Shown here one piece after another: positions 14,650 through 22,729 of a stretch of 22,729 nucleotides of DNA. Each line of letters starts with the position of its first letter. Positions within the stretch are counted from its first letter, which is position 1. Made by a program: the position numbers and the translations under genes. Under the pieces are notes generated by a model. It was not told the DNA's origin. It worked only from the letters and a program-made list of their open reading frames with translations, and searched no databases. The DNA is from Rosettibacter sp964572725 (GTDB taxonomy: Bacteria > Bacteroidota > Ignavibacteria > Ignavibacteriales > Melioribacteraceae), in the NCBI GenBank assembly GCA_964572725.1, contig CAZNFW010000042.1, positions 1 to 22,729 of the forward strand, written 5' to 3'.

Positions 14650-15866
14650 AACTTTATTTCATTCTTGCATGGAGAAATATCTGGAGAAATAGACGCAGAA
14701 CATTAATTGCAGCTTCTTCTGTTTTTTTTGCCGTCTTATTAGCAATCATAATGCGTTCAATTCAATATGGAAGTTACGACTTTATGATCGACAGCGCAGT
14801 AAGATTATACACTGGCTACCTGCAAATTCATGGCAAGGGCTACTGGGAAGTTAGAAGTCTCGAAAAATCAATTTATGCTGATGAAATTTCTATTAACAAA
14901 ATTGAAAAATTAAATCATGTTGAATTGGCTGTTCCAAGATTAGAAAATTTTATGTTAATCTCGTCAAAAGAAATTACAAAAGTTGCATCTATAATTTGTA
15001 TTGAACCTGATAAAGAAAATTCCATGACACGATTAAAAGAAAAATTAATTAAAGGTAACTACTTAAACCATTCAGACGAAGGAATATTAATAAGTGAAGG
15101 TCTTGCCAAATTACTAAATGTTGATGTTGGTGATTCTGTTATTTTATATGGACAGGGTTTATATGGAACTACAGCAGCAGCAAATTGCAGAATAATTGGT
15201 ATTGTAAAATTTGCAATTCCTGATTTAAATAACAGTTTTGTATACATGCCATTAAATTTTGGTCAAACTCTTTTTTCGATGGAAGGAAAAATTACAACAG
15301 TTTCAATAATGCTTAATAATCCGAGAATGGTTGATGCAGCTTATAATGAAATTAAAAAAATAATTGGTGATGAATATGAAATTATGAAGTGGGACGAAAT
15401 GATGCCCGAGTTAGTTCAGGGAATTCAACTTGATAATGTAAGTGGTTTAATTATGCTCGCAATTCTTTATTTAATAATTACATTTGGAATTTTTGGCACA
15501 GTTATGATAATGGCTGCAGAAAGAACAAAAGAATTTGGAATTCTAATTTCAATCGGATTAAAAAAATCAAAGCTTATTTTCATTACAACAATTGAATCAA
15601 TTTTTATTTCTTTTATTGGTGCTTTAAGTGGATTAGCAGCAGCTGTTCCAGTAGTATCTTATTATCATCATAATCCAATAAAATTTACAGGGGAACTCGC
15701 AGAAATTTCTCTTAAATTTGGTGTAGAACCAATTATTCCTTTCAGCACTGATGCAGGAATTTTTATTGCACAAACTTTAGTTGTTTTATTAATATCGCTC
15801 ATTAGTGCTGTTTACCCATTTAATTTTATAAGAAAGCTTCAACCTGTGGATGCAATGAGAGTTTAA
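14646..15866 (+). CDS. ABC transporter permease, FtsX/LolCE/MacB type (first of two)
   Basis: This inner-membrane permease has the standard FtsX-superfamily layout. An N-terminal membrane helix (about residues 15-35) follows the cytoplasmic motif LAWRNIWRNRRRT. Then comes a large periplasmic domain (about 40-255) and three C-terminal helices (about 263-290, 310-340 and 370-395), with AAERTKEFGILISIGL between the first two. The C-terminus RKLQPVDAMRV is family-typical. It overlaps the LolA-like gene by 4 nt and is followed after 1 nt by the second permease. LolCE-type systems extract lipid-anchored molecules from the inner membrane, and MacB-type systems drive periplasmic partners. Which applies cannot be settled here, but the LolA-like neighbour favours extraction. 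Confidence 0.92.
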   Translation: MKLYFILAWRNIWRNRRRTLIAASSVFFAVLLAIIMRSIQYGSYDFMIDSAVRLYTGYLQIHGKGYWEVRSLEKSIYADEISINKIEKLNHVELAVPRLENFMLISSKEITKVASIICIEPDKENSMTRLKEKLIKGNYLNHSDEGILISEGLAKLLNVDVGDSVILYGQGLYGTTAAANCRIIGIVKFAIPDLNNSFVYMPLNFGQTLFSMEGKITTVSIMLNNPRMVDAAYNEIKKIIGDEYEIMKWDEMMPELVQGIQLDNVSGLIMLAILYLIITFGIFGTVMIMAAERTKEFGILISIGLKKSKLIFITTIESIFISFIGALSGLAAAVPVVSYYHHNPIKFTGELAEISLKFGVEPIIPFSTDAGIFIAQTLVVLLISLISAVYPFNFIRKLQPVDAMRV

Positions 15867-15867
15867 T

Positions 15868-17076
15868 ATGATAATTAAACTTGCATGGAAAAATATCTGG
15901 CGTAATAAAAAAAGAAGTTTAATATTAATAACATCTGCATTATTTGGCATTTGGTGTGGAGTTTTTACAAACAGTATTTTTGTAGGAATGTGGGAAACTT
16001 CGGTAGAAGCTGCAATAAATAGAGAACATTCTCATATTCAAATTCATCACCCAAAATTTAGAGAGGAAAAATTAATTAATCATTATATCCCAAATGTTGA
16101 TTCAGTTTTACAAATTTTTTCCAGCTATAAATTTATTAAGAATTATTCGTTAAGAACAATTATTGAAGGCATTGCATCGTTCCCTAATTCAGTAAATGGA
16201 GTTAAAATTATTGCTATTAATCCAGAAAAAGAAAAACTAATTACTACAATTCACCAGAAAGTAATTCAGGGTTCATATTTTAGAAATAAAGAAAATGAGA
16301 TTATTATTGGCAAAAAATTAGCAGAAAGATTAAAAGTAAAATTAAATTCAAAAATTGTTTTGTCGTTTCAGGGGCTTGATACGAATTTAATTTCAGCTGC
16401 TTTTAGAATAGCTGGAATCTTTAAAACTGAATCCATTCCATTTGACCAGAGCACAGTTTTTATAAAGCAAGCCGACTTAAATTCTCTGCTGAAGAAAATT
16501 CCAATTCATGAAATTGCAATAAGAGTTACTGAAGCAAAGCATATTGACACAACAAAAAGTTACTTAAAAAAAGAGTTGAAAAATTTAAGTGTTGAAAGCT
16601 GGAAAGAAATTGCCCCTGAATTAAGTTTAACCTCAGGCTTTCTTTATCTTGAATTAAATATTTTTATGGGCATCATTTTATTTGCATTGCTTTTCGGAAT
16701 TTCTAACACAATGATTATGTCCGTCTTCGAAAGAATTCGTGAATTTGGAATGTTAATGGCAATAGGCATGAAAAGAATTCGTCTTTTTATTTTAATAATA
16801 ACAGAAACATTTATTTTACTTTTCAGCGGTGGATTGCTTGGAACATTTTTAGGATTTCTTACAATTGAATTTTTTTCTAAAAGAGGAATAGATTTATCTA
16901 TTGTAGAAGAAGGCATGGCAGTTTATGGTATGTCTGCAATTTTATATCCTCAGCTTCCTTTTCATATGTATGTTTCTTTATTTGTAATGATGCTGTTTAC
17001 TGTTCTTATTGCTTCAATTTCTCCTGCTTTAAAAGCAGTAAGATTAAAACCAGCAGAGGCTATAAGAACTTATTAA
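15868..17076 (+). CDS. ABC transporter permease, FtsX/LolCE/MacB type (second of two)
   Basis: This 402-residue permease has the same layout as the one before it. The motif LAWKNIWRNKKRS is followed by membrane helix 1 (about 15-38), then a periplasmic domain. Three C-terminal helices flank FERIREFGMLMAIGM, and the protein ends SPALKAVRLKPAEAIRTY. The two permeases share the N-terminal and post-helix-2 motifs but differ along most of their length, so they are diverged paralogues likely to form a heterodimer, as LolC and LolE do. The gene starts 1 nt after the stop of the first permease and ends 15 nt before the ATPase start. Both frames are intact. Confidence 0.92.
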   Translation: MIIKLAWKNIWRNKKRSLILITSALFGIWCGVFTNSIFVGMWETSVEAAINREHSHIQIHHPKFREEKLINHYIPNVDSVLQIFSSYKFIKNYSLRTIIEGIASFPNSVNGVKIIAINPEKEKLITTIHQKVIQGSYFRNKENEIIIGKKLAERLKVKLNSKIVLSFQGLDTNLISAAFRIAGIFKTESIPFDQSTVFIKQADLNSLLKKIPIHEIAIRVTEAKHIDTTKSYLKKELKNLSVESWKEIAPELSLTSGFLYLELNIFMGIILFALLFGISNTMIMSVFERIREFGMLMAIGMKRIRLFILIITETFILLFSGGLLGTFLGFLTIEFFSKRGIDLSIVEEGMAVYGMSAILYPQLPFHMYVSLFVMMLFTVLIASISPALKAVRLKPAEAIRTY

Positions 17077-17091
17077 TTTGGGGAGTTGCAA

Positions 17092-17778
17092 ATGCCACTT
17101 ATTGAAATTAAAGACCTCAACAAAATTTACGACAAAAGTAAAATTCCTGTTCATGCACTCAAAGATATTAACCTTACAATTGAATCAGGAGAATTTACTG
17201 CTATTGTTGGTCCCTCTGGTTCTGGAAAAACAACTTTATTGAATATGATTGGTGGATTGGATAAACCTTCGAGCGGGAAAATTATTATTAAAGGAACAGA
17301 TATTTTATGTCTCTCTTCTGATGAACTTATAGATTTCAGATTGAAAAATATTGGTTTCGTTTTTCAATCGTACAATTTAATCCCTGTATTAACAGCAAAA
17401 GAAAATATTGAATTTATAATGCTGCTGCAAAAAGTACCAAAAGCAGAAAGAGAAAAAAGAACAATCGAATTATTAAAAGCAGTCGGCTTAGAAGATAAAA
17501 TAAATGCAAGACCATATGAACTTTCAGGTGGACAACAACAAAGAGTAGCAGTAGCAAGAGCTATCGCTTCTCATCCAGCTTTCGTTCTTGCAGATGAACC
17601 AACAGCAAATCTCGATTCAGCTGCTGCAGAAAACTTGCTTGATATTATGTTGTCGTTAAATGAAAAACTTGGCATGACATTCATATTTGCCACACATGAT
17701 AATAAGGTTATTTGCAGAGTTAAAAGAATAATTACACTCGAAGATGGAAAAATTAAAGCAGATGGATTGCAAAATTAA
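17092..17778 (+). CDS. ABC transporter ATP-binding protein, LolD/MacB type
   Basis: This 228-residue cytoplasmic ATPase powers the two preceding permeases. All nucleotide-binding motifs are intact: Walker A GPSGSGKTT (about residues 39-47), Q-loop FQSYNL, signature LSGGQQQRVAVARA, Walker B FVLADEPTANLD and the H-loop ATHD. Sequence and length fit the LolD/MacB/FtsE subfamily. I chose the ATG at 17092, 6 nt after GGGGAG, in preference to an in-frame TTG at 17086 that would abut the Shine-Dalgarno sequence. The gene overlaps the 5' end of the beta-barrel gene, which points to a single coupled transcript. Confidence 0.95.
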   Translation: MPLIEIKDLNKIYDKSKIPVHALKDINLTIESGEFTAIVGPSGSGKTTLLNMIGGLDKPSSGKIIIKGTDILCLSSDELIDFRLKNIGFVFQSYNLIPVLTAKENIEFIMLLQKVPKAEREKRTIELLKAVGLEDKINARPYELSGGQQQRVAVARAIASHPAFVLADEPTANLDSAAAENLLDIMLSLNEKLGMTFIFATHDNKVICRVKRIITLEDGKIKADGLQN

Positions 17779-18970
17779 AATTCCATTTTTCATTATCATA
17801 ATTTTTATTTCATCCCTAACATATAGTCAGGATATTCAATTTGGTGGATATTCCAAATATTTGATAAGTATTTCTAATATTAAAAATATTAATGAACAAT
17901 TAATCGACCATTATATTCATTCAAGAATAAACTTAAAATGGTTTATTAATGATAATATTAATATCTCTGCAGGCTTGAGAGATAGAATAATAATTGGAGG
18001 CTCAATTAATAAAATTCCAGATTACGAAAAAAATTTTAATCAAAATGAATATCTTCTTAAACTTAGCTCATTTATCTGGAAAAGTCGAAATTCAATTAAC
18101 TACTTTGAAATTGACAGATTATGGATTGATTATTATTACAAAAAAATTCAATTAAGCATTGGTAGACAAAGAATAGCATGGGGTACAAGCTGGGTATGGA
18201 ATATTACAGATTTATTTAATCCTCTCTCAATTCTGGATTTTGATTACGAAGAAAGACCGGCAGTCGATGCATTGCGTATTCAATTTTTTACATCAGAAAT
18301 ATCAAAAATAGAGTTCGCTTTTAAACCATGGAAAAATTTTGACCTGCCAAACGGGTTTGGTAATTCAACAATTGCATTTCAATTTTATTTTAATAAATAT
18401 GAATATGATTTCTACCTGCTTGCAGGTTATCATAATGAAAGACCAATACTTGGTTTCTCATGGGCAGGAGATATTTACGGTGCAGGATTTCGAGGAGAAG
18501 TAAGTTTAACTTCTTCACCATCTAACTTATATGACAAGTCAAAAAAGAGAACAGATAGTTCAAATTATTATGAGAAAGAAAAACGGTCTCAATTAAGTTT
18601 TGTTTTATCTTTTGATTATACTTTTACAAATTCATTTTACATTCATACTGAAATGCTTTACAATAACATAGGCAAAACTGATAGTTTATTTTTATTTACA
18701 AACGAGGCAAAAAATATTGGTATGCTTTCTCCTTCTAAATTAAATTTATTTTATCAAGCAGGATATAATTTATCCCCTCTCTCGAGAATAGATATAATAG
18801 CATTGCATAATCCATATGATAAATCTTATGCAATCCTTCCACTATTTACTTATTCATTAAGTCAAAATCTTGATTTGTCATTTATAATTTTATATTTGCA
18901 CGGGAAAGATTTATCTGAGTATTCACCTGAAAGTAAAATGATTTTTGCGAGACTTAAATATTCATTTTAG
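17762..18970 (+). CDS. Outer-membrane beta-barrel protein of the ABC operon
   Basis: This roughly 402-residue exported protein is predicted to form an outer-membrane beta-barrel. The hydrophobic signal (IPFFIIIIFISSLTYSQ) is followed by repeated strands of alternating aromatic residues, and the chain ends in phenylalanine (RLKYSF), typical for barrel insertion. The segment LSIGRQRIAWGTSWVWN followed by NPLS resembles the DUF1302-type barrels often found beside LolA-like proteins and membrane transporters. The homology is by eye only. The chosen ATG lies within the last codons of the ATPase gene; an in-frame ATG at 17744 would add six residues. Its stop codon overlaps that of the convergent kinase by 4 nt. 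It may be the outer-membrane receiver or exit for the cargo of this operon. Confidence 0.8.
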   Translation: MDCKIKIPFFIIIIFISSLTYSQDIQFGGYSKYLISISNIKNINEQLIDHYIHSRINLKWFINDNINISAGLRDRIIIGGSINKIPDYEKNFNQNEYLLKLSSFIWKSRNSINYFEIDRLWIDYYYKKIQLSIGRQRIAWGTSWVWNITDLFNPLSILDFDYEERPAVDALRIQFFTSEISKIEFAFKPWKNFDLPNGFGNSTIAFQFYFNKYEYDFYLLAGYHNERPILGFSWAGDIYGAGFRGEVSLTSSPSNLYDKSKKRTDSSNYYEKEKRSQLSFVLSFDYTFTNSFYIHTEMLYNNIGKTDSLFLFTNEAKNIGMLSPSKLNLFYQAGYNLSPLSRIDIIALHNPYDKSYAILPLFTYSLSQNLDLSFIILYLHGKDLSEYSPESKMIFARLKYSF

Positions 18971-21900
18971 TTATTCTTGGAAAAAGTCACTCTAAAAGTT
19001 GTCCCCACATTTTTTTTACTTTCAACACTTATACTTGCATTGTTAATATCGCAATAATTTTTAACAAGCGCCAAACCTAAACCTGTACCATCATAAGACC
19101 TTGTATAACCTTGTTCTTCCTGATTAAATGGCTCAAAAATATGCTGCATGTATTCTTCTGACATACCAATTCCGGTATCTCTTACCTCAACATAAATTTC
19201 GTCTTTTTCATTTTTATCTACAATTATTTCAACTTTTCCTTCTTTTGTGTACTTAATAGCATTATCAATTAAATTAGCAAAGATTTGAGTAGTACTGTAC
19301 ACATCTGCAATAACAATCGGATTTCTAACATTACATAATAGATTGAACTGAAGTTTTTTATTTTCTGCCATCAATTTGTATTCATCATATAAATTTTTTA
19401 GAATATCATCTTCTAAATCAATTTTTTTAAATATTGGTTCATAAGTTTTAGTTTGCAGTTCAGACATATTCAGTATCAAATCAATTGTCCTCATAATTCT
19501 TTTATTAGCCAGTTCAATTCCATTAAATAGTTCACAAATTTCACTGTCGTTATTTTTGCATACTTCTTCTTTTATTAAATAAAGATTACCCATAATTATG
19601 TTGATTGGGGTTCTAATTTCATGCGACATTTGTGCGAGGAAGTTTGATTTAATTTTTTCAGAGATTTCAGCTCTTTCTTTTGCTCTGATTAATTCTTCGA
19701 GTATTTTTTTCTTATCTGTAATATCCTGTATAATTCCAAAAATTGTTCTGGAGTTTTTATCATAAAATGCAACAGAGTGTATATCTCGAATTTCACCTGT
19801 ATCAACTTTTTTAATTTTAAATTCAACATCATAAGGAATATTATTTTCAATTAAATTTTTTAGTGCACTATCAAGTAGATTTCTATACTCAGGTAAGGGT
19901 ATACTTTTAATATCTTCATAATCTACTTCTTCGATATTCAACCCATAAATTAAAGCTGCTCCTCTTGATGCTGTTATCTTTTTGGTATCAAGATTTAATT
20001 CCCAATTGCCTGAATTGGAAACAATTTCTGCTCTATTTAATCTTTCATAACTCTTCTTTAACAATTCTTCAGTTGTTTTTTGTTTTGTTACATCTCTTGC
20101 AATACCGTGTATGCCTATTATTTCCCCATCTTTAATGTGTTTAATTTCATAAGTTTCCAATAAAATTTTCTCTTTTTTTGAATTGTAAATTTCAATATAA
20201 ACAGGATAATTAACTTTTTCTCCATGCAATAATTTTCTTGTATTCTTGCGGGCAATTTCATTAATCGGTGAATCTGTCAAAAACCAATGGTTTTGATTAA
20301 GCCATTCTTCTACTTTATGACCTGTAATTTGTTCAACTGATGGAGAGATATAATTAATGTAACCATTGACATCATGTGAGTAGAAAAAGAAATATGGAGT
20401 GCCTTCAACCAGCAGGCGCAGTTTTTCTTCATTTTCTTTCAAACTGATTTCTAATTCTTTTCTTTCTGTAATTTCAGTGATAAATCCTTCGAGGTATAAC
20501 AATTCATCTTTTTCGTTAAAAATGCCGCGTCCTCTCTCCCATACCCATTTTATCTTTCCTGATTTTGTAATAATTGGGTATTCATATTGAAAAATTTTTT
20601 TGTCTTTTAATATTCTTTGCCATTCATTCCATAATAATTCTCTATAGTCAGGATGAATTATATCATTAAATGCAATTAAATTATTATTTATAAAATCTTC
20701 TGGTTTATATTCTGTAATTTCTTCGCACTGGCGAGTAATATAAAACATAGTCCAATCTCTATCGTTTGCACAGCGGTAAATAAATCCTGGAAGATTATCA
20801 ATTATTGTGGAAAGAAATCTTTCCTTCTCAATTATTTGTTTTTCTGCTTCTTCTTTTTTCTTTTCATTTTGTATTGATTTAATAGTAAACGCTATATCTT
20901 TTGCTAATTCATTAAATAATTTTATTTCTATCTCATCAAAGAAGTACTTTTCACCAGAATAAAGATTTAAGGTTGCTATGACCTTATTATCAACAATTAT
21001 AGGAAAAGAAGCAGTAGATTTAAATCCATATTGTTCTGCTATTTCTTTCCATGGCTTCATTTCTTCGTTTAATTCTATATCTTCTGATACACGAAATGTT
21101 TTAGTAATCACTGACATACCTGTAGGTCCAGCAGTTCTAATTTTATCTTTTAAGTCTATATTCAACTCATATAAGTAATTATAATCAGCAGTAAACACCA
21201 TAGGTTTTACTTTTTGATTTATTTCATCTACAACGCCAATCCATGCCATTTTAAACTTGCCAATTTGTACAGCAATTTCGCATGTATATTCATAAATTTT
21301 ATCAATGTCTTTTGTTTTAATTAACATTTGATTTACATTACTTAAAAGTGCATAAACTCTATTTAATTTTTTAATTTGCTCTTCAGCTTTTTTCTTTTCT
21401 GATATATCATGAATTATTATACTTGTTTTAAGTTGACCATTTTTATCCACAAAAACATTCGAAGAAATTTCAACTAAAAATTTTGTTCCATCCTTTTTTA
21501 TCATACAGAGTTCGCCTTTAGCTTTACCATATAATTTTCTTTCTTCTAACAGTCGTTTCAAATTAGGATCAGATAAATCAACAATTTTTTCTCTTCCATA
21601 TAAACAAATTTCTTCTTCGCTTAGTTGTAACATTTCGCATGCAGCTTTATTTGCTGCATAAATTTTGCCATCAGGTGAAGTCAACATAATTCCATCAGCA
21701 CTATTTTCAAACAGTAATCTAAAACGTTCTTCACTTTCTTTTAATGCTTGAATTGTTTTAAGATTTATTTCATGGTCAAGTAAAATTCTGCCAATTAATA
21801 CTGTAGCAATTGGATAAAAAATTATTACAGTAATACCAATAGTATTCACAGCTTTCAATGTATAATTGTGTGGCAGTAATATTACAAGTAAAATCATTAC

Positions 21901-22326
21901 AATATGAATTATTAATCCAAAGACATAAAGAGAAATATTGTTGAGTATAAATTTATTTTGTTGTTTGAGATTATAAAAAAACAATCCAATTAACACAGAA
22001 GAAGAGATAACGGAGATACCCATCCACATACCACTGCCACCAATAAAAATTCTTGTCACTAAAGCCATAATCCCAGAAATTATACCAGGGATAAAACCAA
22101 AAAACAATGCACAGATGCTTAAAACAACAGAGCGTCCATCAAAAATAATTCCTTTAGCCAATACGAATGGATTTAACATAGCAAGAATTGATATAAATCC
22201 AAAAGTAATACCTTGAAGAATCTTACCTGTTAAGGTACTCCTGTTCCATCTTATATCAATAAAATTAGAAATCACACTGGCTGCTACAAGTACAGAGAGG
22301 TTATAAATTATTTGAACAATTAACAT
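18967..22326 (-). CDS. Multi-PAS sensor histidine kinase with LytS-type membrane region
   Basis: This is a 1119-residue inner-membrane sensor kinase. Residues 1-185 hold six or so membrane helices with the 5TM LytS-YhcK motif (FDGRSVVLSICALFFG, then GGSGMWMGIS). The order after that is PAS1 (about 197-313), GAF (330-487), PAS2 (500-625), PAS3 (630-748), PAS4 (760-872), HisKA (890-955, phospho-acceptor H902 in MSHEIRTP) and HATPase_c (1005-1117, with NLIDNAIKYT, DTGIGM and GTGLGLALVK). All catalytic motifs are intact. No receiver domain is fused and no response regulator or DNA-binding partner lies in the window, so it looks like an orphan kinase. The ATG follows GAGGG at 4 nt. It converges on the ABC operon and their stops overlap. 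The signal and target are unknown. Confidence 0.95.
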   Translation of the reverse strand: MLIVQIIYNLSVLVAASVISNFIDIRWNRSTLTGKILQGITFGFISILAMLNPFVLAKGIIFDGRSVVLSICALFFGFIPGIISGIMALVTRIFIGGSGMWMGISVISSSVLIGLFFYNLKQQNKFILNNISLYVFGLIIHIVMILLVILLPHNYTLKAVNTIGITVIIFYPIATVLIGRILLDHEINLKTIQALKESEERFRLLFENSADGIMLTSPDGKIYAANKAACEMLQLSEEEICLYGREKIVDLSDPNLKRLLEERKLYGKAKGELCMIKKDGTKFLVEISSNVFVDKNGQLKTSIIIHDISEKKKAEEQIKKLNRVYALLSNVNQMLIKTKDIDKIYEYTCEIAVQIGKFKMAWIGVVDEINQKVKPMVFTADYNYLYELNIDLKDKIRTAGPTGMSVITKTFRVSEDIELNEEMKPWKEIAEQYGFKSTASFPIIVDNKVIATLNLYSGEKYFFDEIEIKLFNELAKDIAFTIKSIQNEKKKEEAEKQIIEKERFLSTIIDNLPGFIYRCANDRDWTMFYITRQCEEITEYKPEDFINNNLIAFNDIIHPDYRELLWNEWQRILKDKKIFQYEYPIITKSGKIKWVWERGRGIFNEKDELLYLEGFITEITERKELEISLKENEEKLRLLVEGTPYFFFYSHDVNGYINYISPSVEQITGHKVEEWLNQNHWFLTDSPINEIARKNTRKLLHGEKVNYPVYIEIYNSKKEKILLETYEIKHIKDGEIIGIHGIARDVTKQKTTEELLKKSYERLNRAEIVSNSGNWELNLDTKKITASRGAALIYGLNIEEVDYEDIKSIPLPEYRNLLDSALKNLIENNIPYDVEFKIKKVDTGEIRDIHSVAFYDKNSRTIFGIIQDITDKKKILEELIRAKERAEISEKIKSNFLAQMSHEIRTPINIIMGNLYLIKEEVCKNNDSEICELFNGIELANKRIMRTIDLILNMSELQTKTYEPIFKKIDLEDDILKNLYDEYKLMAENKKLQFNLLCNVRNPIVIADVYSTTQIFANLIDNAIKYTKEGKVEIIVDKNEKDEIYVEVRDTGIGMSEEYMQHIFEPFNQEEQGYTRSYDGTGLGLALVKNYCDINNASISVESKKNVGTTFRVTFSKNN

Positions 22327-22672
22327 ATAACCCTCGGAATTTTATATGCAAAAAAATTTTTCTAATTAACTCTTTTTATAATTATCGAGTGTTTGATATA
22401 AATTTTATACTATTAATTAATTTGTTTAGAACATTATTAGTTTAGACTAAATATTCAATACTTATTTATATATCTATTTTTTTTATTTGCTAATGAATAA
22501 TTAAACTCACATAAAAAAGGATAAGTTCAAAAATTTCATGGGTAGAAATTTTAATACACTAAAAATAATGATATCATTCAGATAGAATATATAATACTAA
22601 TTAAAAGAAATATTTTAGGGGCTTTTAATTTTAGAGAAGATTTTAAATGGCAGTATTAAAAAATATGAGTAC
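22327..22672. other. 346-bp AT-rich gap between the kinase and ssrA
   Basis: No gene is visible. The gap should hold the ssrA transcript end and the kinase promoter, but neither is strongly marked. The clearest structure is an AT-rich 8-bp inverted repeat, AAAATTTC at 22530-22537 with GAAATTTT at 22545-22552 and a 7-nt loop. It lies about 120 nt past the tmRNA 3' end and has only a short U-run on the minus strand, so it is at best a weak terminator. No tmRNA-derived direct repeat or integrase gene is present. Confidence 0.45.
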
Positions 22673-22729
22673 TGGTGGAGGTGCGGGGAGTCGAACCCCG
22701 GTCCGAAGTTACCTTTCAATGAACGTCTA
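22673..22729 (-). ncRNA. ssrA: Transfer-messenger RNA (tmRNA), 3' end only
   Basis: The minus strand ends with the typical tmRNA tRNA-like part: a T-stem of CGGGG/CCCCG with the loop TTCGACT (plus-strand 22684-22700), the acceptor strand CACCTCC (22677-22683) and an encoded ACCA tail ending at 22673. The preceding GTTCATTGAAAGGTAACTTC is also typical of tmRNA 3' regions rather than of a tRNA anticodon arm. tmRNA with SmpB rescues stalled ribosomes. The tag-coding and 5' parts lie beyond the right edge, so the tag peptide cannot be read. Confidence 0.92.

Noticed and set aside
22650..22729. Plus-strand frame starting ATG at about 22648 and running across the tmRNA
   Set aside because: It is antisense to a structured RNA, has no ribosome-binding site and is cut by the window edge.
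1..22729. CRISPR array, insertion sequence, prophage or toxin-antitoxin module
   Set aside because: No regularly spaced repeats, transposase motifs, terminal repeats or phage genes were seen on either strand.

Overview
The window is a stretch of very AT-rich bacterial chromosome. It is gene-dense and has a Gram-negative envelope gene set: a Xanthomonas/Caulobacter-type TonB-dependent receptor, an outer-membrane beta-barrel, a lipoprotein and a LolA-like carrier. The low GC, the protein style and a possible TAnnTTTG promoter suggest the Bacteroidota/Chlorobi side of the tree, most like Ignavibacteria. That placement is inference from style; no marker gene in the window settles it.

Layout. (1) 1-3427, minus strand: the start of a secreted protein of unknown function, broken by an apparent one-base frameshift near the left edge, lies downstream of a large TonB-dependent receptor. 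About 400 bp of AT-rich DNA without a recognisable gene precedes the receptor. (2) 3830-5913, minus strand: a small coiled-coil lipoprotein, a periplasmic coiled-coil LysM protein and a PhoH-family ATPase. A strong intrinsic terminator after the LysM gene overlaps the first codons of the longest phoH reading frame. (3) 6075-10563, minus strand: accB, accC, gcvH, guaA and radC, closely packed. They cover biotin carrier and biotin carboxylase, glycine-cleavage H protein, GMP synthetase and a RadC-type JAMM protein. (4) 10756-13752, minus strand: dapF, a small ABM-like protein, a PHP-family metal-dependent protein and a membrane-anchored tetratricopeptide-type protein. (5) 13906-18970, plus strand: a compact five-gene operon with a LolA-like periplasmic carrier, two FtsX/LolCE-type permeases, a LolD/MacB-type ATPase and an outer-membrane beta-barrel. 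(6) 18967-22326, minus strand: a 1119-residue hybrid-sensor histidine kinase with a LytS-type membrane region, four PAS domains and a GAF domain. It converges on the operon with overlapping stop codons. (7) 22673-22729, minus strand: the 3' end of ssrA (tmRNA), which runs off the right edge.

How the parts work together. The accBC genes feed malonyl-CoA synthesis, and gcvH is translationally coupled to accC by a 4-nt overlap. The plus-strand operon contains the parts expected of a trans-envelope lipid or lipoprotein transfer route: energised extraction at the inner membrane, a soluble carrier and an outer-membrane endpoint. It is the best candidate for a less-described system here. No CRISPR array, transposase, phage gene or toxin-antitoxin pair was seen, and most of the window is housekeeping.
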